Source: Didymella arachidicola
Lineage: Eukaryota; Ascomycota; Dothideomycetes; Pleosporales; Didymellaceae
Length of the DNA stretch: 64,000 nt
Direction of reading: 5' to 3'
NCBI GenBank assembly: GCA_016630955.3
Contig: CM049996.1
Span: 806,001 to 870,000 of the forward strand
Of the stretch, positions 22,276 to 33,625 are shown piece after piece; position 1 is the first letter of the stretch, and each line of letters starts with the position of its first letter. The position numbers were made by a program, and so were the translations under genes. Below the pieces are notes generated by a model. That model worked only from the letters and a program-made list of their open reading frames with translations. It was not told the DNA's origin and ran no database searches.

Positions 22276-23099
22276 TTCGAGTTATCTTCGTAAGGACTTG
22301 GATGGAATGGTAGGTATAAGGTGATGTGGCCGCGGTCGTGGACGTGCGCACAGGTTGAGATGAGTGACGGTTTGTAAAGGCAGGTGCTATGATATGCGAG
22401 GCGCAATTGTAGGCATCAGTGAAAGGTTATAGTGAGAGTGAGAGGAATCGGTGTAATCAGATGATTTTTTGGAAGCAGTGAAATACTGTTGGAGTTTTGT
22501 CTCTGCGCACCAGGGTGCAGCTCGCTGAGCGGTAGCGAAAATTGCATTCAAGTCGTCGACGTCAAAGACAAGGTCGCATTCTCAGCAAACCCATGCATTC
22601 AGTATTGCGCAAACAAATTCTCGCAGTGCTAACTGTCTACTGTCTTCCAGTGAACGAGGGCAAAGATCCGACTGTACAGTTACTTGGCTAAGAAACACAG
22701 TCGCGAAAATGTGGGAGGAGTGTAGACTATCAACGCCATCATTTTGTATTAAACTTAAACCTCTTGCATTTCGCAAACCACGCATAAAATGGCTTGTCCC
22801 TCATCACCAGTAACACAACGAGACGTGAGCATCGCTGCTGTGCCGAGAGGTCATCCGCTGTTCAGCCGAACAGGACACCTCGCGCCGCGCCGACATCGGT
22901 CATTCCTTCTGTTCGATGTCTGGGCAAGCACAGCGTTGGTAACACTGTCAGGGGAATCTAATAATCTGCAAACGTATTCTTAAACACACACACATATACC
23001 CCAATTAGATTCCATCTACACTATTACTACTTTAAAAGCGCCCTTTCCCATCTCGTACTCGATCCACTCGCATCGGGCTAGTGCGACAGATATTATCGA
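22276..23099. other. divergent promoter region
   Basis: Lies between the RING gene (minus) and the GNAT gene (plus). A CA-rich stretch (acacacacac) occurs around 22984. The 64-codon frame at 22789 has no recognisable features. Confidence 0.5.
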
Positions 23100-23837
23100 A
23101 TGACCGCGCTCCACACCACTACACCTGCAGTAGGCCGACCGACGAATCTAATGCACGACACACATGCATGCGCCAATCCCGCAGTCGCAACAGTTCCCAC
23201 GTGGTCCATTGAGGCCGTTACGCCGGCCACTTTGAGAGAAGCTTCCGTCTTCGTCAATGCCTCACGTCGGATTTTGTTTCCATCCCTAGGCTACGACACG
23301 CTCTTGGACGACCCCAAAGTGCTGGAGACGAGCTGCGTTCTGGTAGCAAGAGATTCCAGCAAGATTGTGGCAACGATAGCATACGTGCCGTTTAATTATC
23401 GCTTTCCGCATCTGCCGTGGCCGATGCGGAGATTTTCCGAAGCTGGCCTCGAGGGTGCAAGAACGACTAAGACGAGCACATCAGCATCACCGATATCTTC
23501 ACACCAGGCTTCGGCTAAATCTTCCACTGCCCTGCTGCCACATTCATGCAGGAACGTAGAAGTCCTTCGTCTCTTCGTGCTCCCTGAATACCGGCGCCAT
23601 GGCCTCGCCGCATCTCTGTTTAAAGCCCTCAGGCATCATGCAGTAGCCTCAGGGGTACACTTCATGTACCTTCATACGCATCCGTTCTTGCCTGGCGCGA
23701 TCCATTTCTGGGAGAAGCAAGGCTTCGACGTCATACGTGTGGATGAGGAGGATGAGGTATGGCGAACGCATCACATGCAGATGATGCTCGAGCGACCGCC
23801 GTCAGCAGGCCAGCGGCGGCAGTCTCGAGCGGGGTGA
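23100..23837 (+). CDS. GNAT-family N-acetyltransferase
   Basis: Intronless, 245 residues. Acetyl-CoA-binding motif A is LRLFVLPEYRRHGLAASLFK (about residues 157-176), preceded by a strand (SCVLVARDSSKIVATIAYVPF) and followed by YLHTHPFLPGAIHFWEKQGF, the usual motif B with its aromatic end. A low-complexity Ser/Thr insertion at about 118-150 interrupts the fold between them. Members transfer acetyl from acetyl-CoA to small amines or proteins; the substrate here is unknown. The stop codon is 140 bases from that of the convergent downstream gene. Confidence 0.85.
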   Translation: MTALHTTTPAVGRPTNLMHDTHACANPAVATVPTWSIEAVTPATLREASVFVNASRRILFPSLGYDTLLDDPKVLETSCVLVARDSSKIVATIAYVPFNYRFPHLPWPMRRFSEAGLEGARTTKTSTSASPISSHQASAKSSTALLPHSCRNVEVLRLFVLPEYRRHGLAASLFKALRHHAVASGVHFMYLHTHPFLPGAIHFWEKQGFDVIRVDEEDEVWRTHHMQMMLERPPSAGQRRQSRAG

Positions 23838-23976
23838 CAGGCACGCTGTGAGATCTATTTTGTATTCAGAATATGCGGCGCCAACGTCTACTTCAATAAC
23901 AAAGCGATGTAGAGCATAAACCGACCAAGTTAAACAGTAATCATATTGTAACAATCAGCAAGGTCTTGCACAATGC

Positions 23977-26397
23977 TCACATGTGCCTCTCCACTCTTCC
24001 AATTCTTGGAGGCGTCTCGTCCATCACGTCACCGTACTGGCCTTCGTCGTACCGCATCCTGACCGATTCCAGCTCCTGCCTCATCATTTCAATCTCGGCC
24101 TCGCCGGAGTTTTCTTGATTCTGCCGGCGTGGGTCCGTACGAGGAGGGCGCTGCCCGGCATCGCTTTGCGCAGTGGAGAGCGCTGTGTGATGACGCGAGC
24201 TATGGCGTGGAGGCACGTCCCAGACTGGAGGCCCGGAAAAAGGACTGCTCAACTGCTCCTGCTGACGTTGAGTTGGTGCCGCGTGAGAGGCCTCCGTTCG
24301 ATGTCGTATGTACCTGTATCAGTCAGTCAATCCCTCTACGCTCTTCGGCTCATTACAGGGATTTGGCACCCACCTTGGCTGCGCTGCGTTCTGCATCTGC
24401 TCAAACGCGGAGACATGGTCCTGGACCTGAGAGGTCCGCGCAGCACGTCTCTCTTGGTCAGATGAGCCGAAAGCTGCGTTCTCACTGGATCGTTGTCCAC
24501 TTCGTCCTCCAAGCGTAGTTCTTACGTATGGAAGGTCGCAAGAGGGAGCAGGGACAGGCTGCGCTGAGGGAAGACTCAAAGGGGAACCATGTGAACGTCC
24601 TACGTGAGCGGAAATTCCTCGGGTATACGGATCATCGGCCATGGTCATTATAAGTGGACCTAACCTGCCTGCAGGCTGTTCGAATGTCGTTGACGAAGCA
24701 ACATACCCGTACCGATGTCGATTGTAGAAGCCTGCCTCTGCACTGGTATTGCGGTTCGCAGAGTGTGCGCTTTCCGGGTGGCTACGCTGGTACTGTCGGC
24801 CATGCTGCCCGCCAAGATGGTGCGACGCTCGCTCAATCTGAGCTTCAAGTACATTCAAGGGAGATGCACGTTCCTCGATGGTAGCTGCCATGGCGTCATC
24901 TGGAACATTGCGGCTTGAGCTGTCTGAACTGACGTATCGATGGACGGCTTGCTGGAAGCGCGTACCAAGATGACCTGCAGACGGGCGTCCGTAAGGCTCT
25001 GCAGGCAGTGGTGAAGCACTTTGCTGGTCAGGCGTTCGACGGACTATAGTCGAGAAATTTGCTGGATCATCGACTGGATAGAGCGACTGAGCATCCGTAA
25101 GTCTGACCGAGCGATAGGTACCGCGACTGGGTTGTCGTGAAGCTGTTGCGCCATCATACTGAGAATGAGATATGAATCCCTGTGCTGATTGCTCCCCACT
25201 CGACTGGCGGCTTTCAGGGAGCTCATAGTACGAGTAAGCCAAACTTGTATTCGACATCTCGCTGCTGTGTTGTCTTGCCCGTCCACTGACTCTGTAATCG
25301 GGGAAGTGTTCAGGCGCAGAGCCGGTAGCGGTCCAGAAGACATCCTCGCCCGAGATGTACGGTGAAGTTGATGTTGGCACGAAAAGACGTGAAGGTGTGG
25401 CGTCATTGGAAGATTGGCTTCGCGAATGGAATCGTGGCTGACTTGTCCTTCGAAATGGCTCGGTATGTGGTGCGCGCGGCACTGTTTCTCGAAAAGTGTA
25501 TGTCGTTGCATTCGTGAATTCGCCCGTGTCTGTGGAGGCCCCGCTATGAATTCTTCTGGGCGCTGGATTCTGCTGATCGACGAAGTGGCCTTCTATACAC
25601 ATTAACGGGCGCCCGTCGTCCGAATTGCTAAAGTCACCCTCTGGAGAGTAAGGCGAGCTGACCATATGTGCCTGGCGAAGCGGTGATGGAGCGTGGAGTA
25701 CTTCTTGACCAACTGATAGCACTAGACTCCTTGTGGGGCGACTTGCTCCACCTCGTAGGCTGACTGAGGAAGGGGAAGGGCTGCGCTGACGAGTCGGAGA
25801 GGAACCTGCAGTAGATTCCCTATGCTGGCTTCTCCAGCTAGGAGTGGCTGGTCCAGCTACATCAGTCGTCTCTACGGGGAGAGTGAGTGGCTCTACAAGA
25901 ATTCCTTCAGAGTCATGCGTGTAATCTTTTGGTGAGGAGGCTGGGTCTTGGTCGTGGTCCTGCCGCCTGCGAGAACGTCCAAGTCGAAAGGGCAGCCGAG
26001 CACTGTGACGAGCTGATGAAGCAGCAGCAGATGATGACGCAGATGTGATATGGAGAGGATAGGCGCGGAGGCCGAGAGGGTCTGGCGAGCTCTTCGCCTG
26101 CTGTACTGGGTCGGCAAGAGTCATACTAGACTCATCGGGCTCGTCGTCGACATGCGCTATGATGGCCTGCTGGGGCTGCAATGCTGGGATGTCACCGAGA
26201 TGCGTGATAGCATCCCTGACAGATCGCTGCGGACCCGGCATGAACCTAGGTGGTGGTGGCCTCCCATACATGGGCCTTGTTCTTTGCTGTCCCTGAACTG
26301 CAGAGGCCCTTGACTGCTGTCGGCGTGCTGTCTGGCGCAGGGTCTCGTCGACATCGTCAGGCGTCAGCGTCAGTTCTGACGGCTTTGGACGAAGCAT
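23977..26397 (-). CDS. large disordered protein of unknown function
   Basis: Two exons, 26397-24374 and 24313-23977, join across a 60-nt GT-AG intron in phase to give 786 residues. Almost the whole protein is rich in Ser, Pro, Arg and Gln with no folded domain recognisable. Notable are a Pro-rich stretch (GRPPPPRFMPGP, near residue 45), a basic segment (GRSRRRQD), many SP/TP sites, and near the C-terminus a short coiled-coil-like helix (EAEIEMMRQELESVRMRYDE). Such composition suits a phosphorylated scaffold or regulator. I do not recognise a family. Confidence 0.7.
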
Positions 26398-27441
26398 GGC
26401 CTTGGCTGCAGTCAGTGAACAGCTGATATGAAGATGCTATGAAGCCAAAAGAGCCAAAAAACCAAAAGAAGGAAAGGCTGATGTGAAATCTACGGTGAGC
26501 GGTTGTGTGTTTGATACCAGCAGAACAGCACGCTGTGTATGCCTGCCATAGTGATGTGTGATCGTTGCCATCATCGTGCTTTCATGGAAGGCGTGGTCAT
26601 GTCCAGCGATGTCCACCACGAGTGCTGTTCCAAGGTTGGTGAGTGCCTTCCATGCAGTGACTACTAGAACGTGCAAACAACACGTCGCCAACACCTTCTA
26701 CAATGCATTAGGAGTGTCTGCCCCAAATACATATTGCAAGAGCCACCGGAACGCGTGGACTGCAGTGCAGAGAACCACGGCAACGATATAGCCAGGCGGC
26801 GTGATATGCAGCCAGGTGCAGTGTAAGATCAGTGGTCTCCAGAATTTCGTCGATGCACCTTCCTCGTGTGGTCAAAACCAGCAAGGCGAGCCAGTCGATG
26901 GCTGGGCGCAGGTTCAAGGCGAACCGTGCAACTGTGCAGGAAGCATGTGCTATATTAGCTGTGCGTATCACGGCATGGGAGTGTTTGGCGGCGGTGATGC
27001 ACCGTCTGCACCGACTGCACCACACGTCGCACAGATGCTAGTGCGCGCCTCGAGGGGCCTCTCGCAGTGTTGGTCGTAGTGTCTCTTGTAGTATCACCCT
27101 TGACAGCTGGCAGCCGTTCAACTGGCCGTGCAGATGGGCACTGCAAGTTGGTGCTGGTGTGCTTCGGAGGGCCTGAACAGCAGCAGCGGTGGGTTTTGCC
27201 GTGGCCGAGCGAGTCGTCGGCCGTCGACATCAAGCGCGCCGCGTCACGGGTCTCCATCCTCACCTCCAGGCCTAGCTGCTCTTCCCGTATACTGGCCGCG
27301 GGGCATTCCCATGTCCCTCGTTACCGGTTCGGTTCCTGCCCGCTGAACTAATTGCACCCGACGTGCTGCGGGCGTTCCCGTGGCTGCCACAGCCTTGCAG
27401 CGTCGCCTGCTCACCGCCAGAGCTGCCCAGCGGCTGCCACG
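26398..27441. other. divergent promoter region with long leader
   Basis: About 1 kb between the disordered-protein gene and the PKH kinase gene. No repeat or gene recognised; much of the right half is probably kinase promoter and 5' leader. Confidence 0.5.
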
Positions 27442-30191
27442 ATGAATGGCGACCTGAGCCTGTCGCAGTCCCTCGGCGGGCTGCGCATCGCGAACCCAGA
27501 CGAGGAGGGCTCCGCATCGCCGCCCTCGCAGTCGCCCGAGCCCGTCCAGCAGCGCCGCCCGCTGCAGACGCAGACGGTTCCCGAAGATGGCGAGGGCGAG
27601 GGCGAGGGCGAGGCCAAGGGCGCAGTGCTCCGGCGGCCGTCGCAAGCATCGAGCAGCAGCACCGTGACGGAGCGCCAGAGGCCTACAGCGAGCCCGGGCT
27701 ATGCCCTCGACCAACCGCCCGCCCACGAATATGCGAGCGCAGAGCCGCAGCCGTCGCCCGCCCTGTCGTCGCGGGGCCTCGCGCCCAACCCCCCGAACGC
27801 CTACGGCACCACGCCGCCGCAGTCGTCGTCGCCGCTGGCCCACGCCTCTCCACTGGCCGCCGTGTCGTCGACGTCGTCCCACTCGCCGCGCCTCTCCCAC
27901 CGCCAGAGCATGCCGCTTGCGCACCAGGCCCAGCAGCAGGTGTCGTACCCGGCCTACGCGGCTGGGCCCCTCATGCAGCAGCGGAATGCCCCACAGCCGC
28001 AGGCCCTGTCCCAGGCAATGCGCGAGCGGCCCGTTTCGACGAGCATGTACAACCACCCCAACCTCTCCACCAGCTCCACCACCGCGCCCGGCACCTACCG
28101 CTACAACGACGAGGGCATGACTTCTGACATACGGCGGACGAGCAGCTCGCGCGTAGCCCCCAATGCCATGCCTGTGCGCGAGGCCAGCAGACGAGACCCA
28201 TACCGGCAGTCAGCGCAGATGTCTGGCCTCAATGGCCCCCTGCCGCCCCGGAGGAGCTCCAGACGGATGCCAATGGACGCCGCCGGAATGGCCCCACAGC
28301 TGTCCAGCTCGCCGTATAGCGTGGAAGGCGGACCGCTATCGAGCAGCGAGGAGTGGAAGGAAAAGGGCGCAGCAGTGAGCACAAGACAGGAGGTAGACCA
28401 GAACGGGCGACCGATCACACGAGTGGTGAAGAAGGGGGTGAAGGACTTCAATTTTGGCAGAACCCTCGGCGAAGGCTCCTACAGCACCGTCCTAGCCGCG
28501 ACCGACCGACAAACGCTACGCGAATACGCTATCAAGGTGCTCGACAAGCGCCACATCATCAAGGAGAAGAAGGTCAAATACGTGAACATCGAGAAGGACA
28601 CACTTAACCGCCTCACCGACCACCCCGGTGTCGTGCGCTTATACTACACGTTCCAGGACGAGCGCTCACTTTACTTCGTTCTCGACCTGGCTTCGGGCGG
28701 AGAGCTGCTTGGCTTTCTCAAGAAGATGGGCACATTCGACATCGAGTGCACACGCTTCTACGGTGCCCAGATACTGGATGCAATCGATTACATGCACTCA
28801 AAAGGCATCATACACCGCGACTTGAAACCTGAGAATGTTCTGTTGGACGATCAAATGCACGTCAAGATTACGGACTTTGGAACAGCAAAGATTTTAGATC
28901 TGAAGAAGTCAGATGGCTTTGCCTCCACATCAGGAGATCCAATGGAAGGCGCCGAATCAGATCGCGCACAATCATTCGTGGGGACGGCAGAGTACGTCTC
29001 CCCTGAGCTTCTCACAGAGAAAAATGCCTGTAAAGCCAGCGATTTGTGGGCATTTGGGTGTATCATCTACCAGCTCATTGCTGGGAGACCGCCTTTCAAA
29101 GCAGCCAATGAGTACATGACTTTCCAGAAGATTGTTGGACTGGAGTACAGCTTCCCCGATGGTTTTCCACCTCTTGCAAGGGATCTGGTCGAAAGGTTGT
29201 TGGTACTTGATCCACTAACACGTCTTCCCATGGAGCACATCAAGGCACATCCTTTCTTCGAAGGCATTGTCTGGGGCAAGGGACTGTGGAAGCAAAAGGC
29301 ACCACGCCTCAAGTCTTACAGCCCGCCTCCACAAGAGCCCATCAAGCTCAATGGTTAGTACAACTGCGCCCCGTAAACGAGCTTATTAATAACATCTCAG
29401 GCCCTTCAAACACTGGAGTCCCACCTCCTGCGCAGGTGCGACCTAAGCCTAGACTCATCACAGAGCTGCCACCTCCTAGTCAGCTTGATATCGACTGGTC
29501 ACCCGTTCTGACTAAAAGGGATGAGCGCATTCTGAAGCTCGGTAACTTCTTTATCACCCAACACCCCGCAGGCCACCTTGTAGGAGGGGCTGCTGAGGCT
29601 ACAGAGGCACCCAAGAAGTTCTCTAGGTTCTTCAGCAGCAACACGATCAAGAAGCGGCAGCGTCTCGTCATGATCACTAGCAACGCTCGTGTCTTAATGT
29701 GTGCCGCAGGTACAAACGATAAGAAGCTGAAGGAAGAGGTGTCGCTGCTCTCTGCTGGGTGCTCGTGGCGCTCCTTCCAAGATTCGAAGGGTTTGACGGC
29801 TTGGCTTGTCGAGACAGTACGTCGTTGCACCTACCTCCGTGATCACTCACTAACACTCCTGCAGCGCGATAAGCAGTTCATCTTCGAAGACCCCAAGAGC
29901 ACCACCAGCGACCCTGATGGCAGTAAATACTCCAGCCAAGAGTGGATTGATAGCATCGAACAGGCGAGAGACTACGCCTTATCACAGGCTCCCACCAACG
30001 ACCTGGCTTTGTCTGAGCTCGGCTCGATATCCACTCCAAGCTCGCTAGGCGGCAACTCCGCCCTTGACGGCGTCAACATCCCTTCTTCGCGCCACAGTCA
30101 CCTACACAAAGACCGCGGCGACACAGATTCAGTGAAGAGCAGGAAGCGATTCAGCAAGCGACACTCGAAGAACGGGCTGGCGAACTTCTAG
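27442..30191 (+). CDS. PDK1-type protein kinase (PKH)
   Basis: AGC-family 3-phosphoinositide-dependent kinase homologue (yeast Pkh1/2), which phosphorylates the activation loop of other AGC kinases downstream of sphingolipid signals. Exons 27442-29353, 29401-29816 and 29865-30191 give 884 residues. The first 330 residues are disordered, with a (GE)n run. The kinase domain starts at FNFGRTLGEGSYSTV, with the ATP lysine in YAIKVLDK, then HRDLKPENVLL, DFGTA, and TAEYVSPELL after the activation loop. The C-terminal exons carry a PH-like domain, as in PDK1 (LGNFFITQHPAG to about SWRSFQDSKG). The last intron (48 nt) is a multiple of three without stops. Translation is taken from the ATG at 27442. 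Confidence 0.93.
27589..27613. repeat. GAGGGC hexanucleotide repeat inside the PKH coding region
   Basis: About four tandem copies of GAGGGC encode an alternating Gly-Glu run in the disordered N-terminus; variable length between strains would be expected. Confidence 0.7.
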
Positions 30192-30938
30192 TACAGTACT
30201 CGAACCCCAAAACTGTCAGCAACGGTAGTCCACATAGAACTCCGCATACCTTCCCCACTTGATCTCGGCGAATTGTTCACCGACCTCTCGACCAACTTCT
30301 AGACATCCACATAGGGTCGTCACAGCCACTTTACCGTATACATATTGGATCATCGTACACAGATACATCCGCTCTCCTACCAAGCATCATCGCACCACAT
30401 CATCAGCGATCGGCGTTTGGCGTCTTTCAGTACCACTACACTTCTCTTTGATTTCGGAGGCTTTCAACGGCTCAAGCATTTTGCATCAGCGGGTTTGGCT
30501 TCGACACACCGTTTTGTTTCTAGCACTAGTACAGCTCTTCTCTCACGACTGGTGTTCCCTTTGTTCAAGCGTGTGGAAGAGGGCTGCTTCGACTTCGCTG
30601 CATCTTCTTGGCGAGTCGGTGTTGTGGGAGCCGCGTGAGCAGCGTTTTTCTTGTACCTATTGCGGTGAAGACATAGATTGGCCCGTGGGCGTTGGAGAGC
30701 CTGGAAATTGAATGGTCGCTCCAGATTTCTCGTTCGAGCTGCAAAACGTGTTGTTCTCTCCTTCGTCTGGCGTTGAGTCGAGTGAGCGGATAAGAGGTAG
30801 CCTATCGCGGGGTGAGACCGCGGCATGACCAACGGTATACGCGCAGGCTGCGGCGCTTCGCCTCGGTGTTGTCCTCAACCTTGCGGCCTACCTGGCTTGA
30901 CATAACATGTGCCGCGTACTCGAAATCAATTTCGATTA
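30192..30938. other. 3' region of PKH and start of the accessory island
   Basis: No supportable gene. A TA at 30937-30938 marks the left edge of the first MITE. Confidence 0.5.
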
Positions 30939-31119
30939 CTGTGGTATGTGCCATAAGTTTTGTAGGTAGGGAACAGCGTCTAGGGGTGCAGGCCAAAATC
31001 TATTAGAGCTGTTTTAGCAGCTGACTACAAAACTATTTATTAAATTACAAGTTGTAAATATTTCAATACATTAGCCTCGTGCTAAGACCCACCTACAAGA
31101 CGTATGGCACATACCACAG
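30939..31119. mobile_element. 181-bp MITE with TA duplication
   Basis: CTGTGGTATGTGCCATA opens the element and its reverse complement closes it; the imperfect match extends to about 33 bp (GTAGGTRGG). TA flanks both ends (30937-30938 and 31120-31121). The interior is AT-rich and non-coding. Size, inverted ends and TA target fit a non-autonomous Tc1/mariner/pogo element. Its ends differ from those of the adjacent 2.1-kb element. Confidence 0.8.
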
Positions 31120-31367
31120 TAGGTGCGGCACACTTCCACTTGAGGTGCAGTCTTGGCCCCTGCTTGTTACAATGGAACCATCGCACCACATCCACACACA
31201 TATACACGCGAACCATAGATGGAGGTCGCCGTTATAACGCTCGGAGCTGTAACAGCTGTTAGCATACACCATGCATACGCCACCTGCAGCCATACCCCAG
31301 CCTGCCGCGCCTAGCAGACGGGTCAGCGTCAAGAGGGACCAGTCGTGGGATGAGCGGCCTCGGCCTA

Positions 31368-33467
31368 CCGAGTCCGTGCGCGTGACGCCCACCATCGCGT
31401 AACGCCCCGCTGAGATCCTATCGACTTGTTGAAAAATAAGGTTACTGAGCCACCAACAACAGCAAATATTGTATAATATTGTAGTAGAGTAGTAAATAGA
31501 CCTATGTGAACTACTTGTGCTACTTGTATTTACTTGGAAGCCTAACGTTGCGTCCGCGGCGAGTAGTGACTGGTGGAGGAGCTGAGGGTGCCTCAGGGGC
31601 TTCTTTCGCACCACCAGCATCACCAGCTTGTTTCTGACGCTTATTGCTACCTGAGGTAGCTTTTAAGGCTTTACGCTTACCCTTTTGGGATAATTGGATA
31701 GCAGTAGTAGCTTGACGAGCGTCCCTTTGACGCTGCGCTTCAGCTGCCTTCTTAGCCTTCTCCTGCACCCTCACCTCCTTAGCTCTCTCACGCTCTGTAC
31801 GCTTCTCCTGAGCCTCTCTTGCTCTCTGAAGCTTAATTGCTACTTGCTCTTGCTTCTGACGTAGCTTTTGAAGATGCTGCTCCTCCTGTTCTTGCTCATT
31901 GATCTTCCGACGATAGTGTGCCTCTCTGACCTTCCGAGGAGACCAAAATACAGGTTGACTTTGGTACTCCTTCCGCTGTTGGAGACTCAGGGGCTTACTC
32001 TTCTTATTGTGCTTCTTCCTGTGTGCAAGAGACTCCTGCAGGCCTTTGTTCTGCTCAGTAAGCAGCTCAACCTGGGCAGTAAGAGAGTGAATTGCCCCTG
32101 TCAGCTCCCGCACTGCCTCACTGTCAGGTTCCTTCACATGATCCTTAAGTACCTGCCTTATACGCCTCCAGTCTGTTGGTCTAAGAGCTCCTGATTGTTC
32201 TTCTTTGTCTGTATAAGTGTTGTTGACTTGTTTGAGTACAGCAGAGGCGTCAGGGGGCCATATCCCTGTGGCTGCAAAGGAGTTGACGATTGTTGACTCC
32301 TGAAATGAGCTCTGCCACGCCGCCCAGAACAGGTGTAAGAAGTTTGATTTAGTGACTGGAGAGGTCCCCTGACTGCTTTGGAGGAACTGCGTAAGCTCAT
32401 TTGAGTATGCTCGTGCCAGAGGTGAGAACAGGCAAACGTCCAGTGGCTGGAGCCTGTGTGTTGAGTGAGGGGGAAGGATCATCACGAGTATCTTGCGTTG
32501 GTTGGCGTACTCAATAAAGTCAGGGGTAACGTGGCTCCCGTGGCCGTCAAGTATCAAAAGACGATACTTTCTCCGTGCTGTGGCCTTAGTAGCGCGATCG
32601 AACACCTGTTCAAGCCAGGCAAGAGCTATCTCGTTGTTGCTCCAGCCTGTACTAGATGAGCTGACAAAGACTGAGTGTTCCCCTGGCTTGATATCCTCCA
32701 CCCAGCCTGAGTATATAGCTTGATTGGCTGCTGGGTATATGAGGCTTGCTGGCAGGGCTTCCCCTGAGGCACTTATGCAAGCAATAAGCGTGATCCACTC
32801 CCGTGAGCCGTCTTGGAGAGTACCTCTGACTTGCTTGCTGTCCCACAGTGGCCGGGAGAACACTCGTTTTGCACGTTCAAGTACCCCGATCATGAAGCCC
32901 TTCTCATCCATATTGTACATGTGCTGAGGCTCAATGCTGTACTCAGCTATCTTGCTGTGTAGAAGTGTGAAGTAGGCCTCAAAAGAAGCCCCTGAGTCAG
33001 CTTGGTGGCGATTGCGATCCTTCCCTGTTGCCCATTTGGTGACCAGTTCAGCTGTGTGACGGTGGAGGAAGCGAGTAACCCAGCTATCAGAGACGCTGCT
33101 ACCAGCTACTTTAGACGCGTAATTTCGGATTTGAAGCCTGTTAGGAGGGAATCCGTCCTCAGTAAGCTTATTAATAAGCTTAATAAGCTCTTGTTCTTCA
33201 GTGTTGTTGAGTTTCCGTTGGTTAACTGCTTTGACCTCCCTAGAAGTTGAAACCCCTTTGTGCCTCCGCGCTAACGTAGACCGATCAACTCCCTTTGCTT
33301 TAGCAAACTTTGTGTATGAAAGTTGTTCTTTATGATTGCGCAAATCGAATTCTGTAGCCGCTTCTTGAATTGAGTCCATATTGACTGAGCTATGGGGTGT
33401 TGAAGATGGGGTGCGATTTGCTTAGCGGGGCGTTACGCGATGGTGGGCGTCACGCGCACGGACTCGG
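31368..33467 (-). mobile_element. 2.1-kb Fot1/pogo-like DNA transposon, apparently intact
   Basis: Bounded by TA duplications (31366-31367 and 33468-33469) and perfectly matching 44-bp terminal inverted repeats (31368-31411 and 33424-33467) that begin CCGAGTCCGTGCGCGTGACG. It carries one long transposase frame on the minus strand. Identical ends and an unbroken frame suggest recent insertion. Its right end lies 158 bp before the most likely start codon of the NLR pseudogene. Confidence 0.93.
31520..33379 (-). CDS. Fot1/pogo-type transposase
   Basis: Transposase of the 2.1-kb element, 619 residues, no intron. The N-terminus has a helix-turn-helix (about residues 20-45, YTKFAKAKGVDRSTLARRHK) and a CENP-B/Tc5-type second DNA-binding domain (NRLQIRNYASKVAGSSVSDSW to RFLHRH). 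The DDE catalytic region follows: YNMDEKGFMIG (first Asp), LLILDGHGSHVTP (second Asp) and PPHSTHRLQPLDVCLFSPL (third Asp). The C-terminus is a long basic coiled coil (RQKQEQVAIKLQRAREAQEK). All catalytic acids are present and no stop interrupts the frame. Confidence 0.93.
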   Translation of the reverse strand: MDSIQEAATEFDLRNHKEQLSYTKFAKAKGVDRSTLARRHKGVSTSREVKAVNQRKLNNTEEQELIKLINKLTEDGFPPNRLQIRNYASKVAGSSVSDSWVTRFLHRHTAELVTKWATGKDRNRHQADSGASFEAYFTLLHSKIAEYSIEPQHMYNMDEKGFMIGVLERAKRVFSRPLWDSKQVRGTLQDGSREWITLIACISASGEALPASLIYPAANQAIYSGWVEDIKPGEHSVFVSSSSTGWSNNEIALAWLEQVFDRATKATARRKYRLLILDGHGSHVTPDFIEYANQRKILVMILPPHSTHRLQPLDVCLFSPLARAYSNELTQFLQSSQGTSPVTKSNFLHLFWAAWQSSFQESTIVNSFAATGIWPPDASAVLKQVNNTYTDKEEQSGALRPTDWRRIRQVLKDHVKEPDSEAVRELTGAIHSLTAQVELLTEQNKGLQESLAHRKKHNKKSKPLSLQQRKEYQSQPVFWSPRKVREAHYRRKINEQEQEEQHLQKLRQKQEQVAIKLQRAREAQEKRTERERAKEVRVQEKAKKAAEAQRQRDARQATTAIQLSQKGKRKALKATSGSNKRQKQAGDAGGAKEAPEAPSAPPPVTTRRGRNVRLPSKYK

Positions 33468-33625
33468 TAATGCTCATCACGTAAGACCAGGCTGTGTTTT
33501 CATCGCCACAGCCTTGCCATGAGGGTTCGCTGCTCTTTTCCTTCTCTTCTTTTGCCCACTGGCAAACTACGTCATTCACATTCCCCACCGACATCTCCCA
33601 GGTACACGACTCAGTTGATTTGCAG

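Noticed and set aside
27244..28056. 270-codon antisense frame over the PKH N-terminus
   Set aside because: Lies opposite GC-rich low-complexity coding sequence; Arg/Gly-rich without structure.
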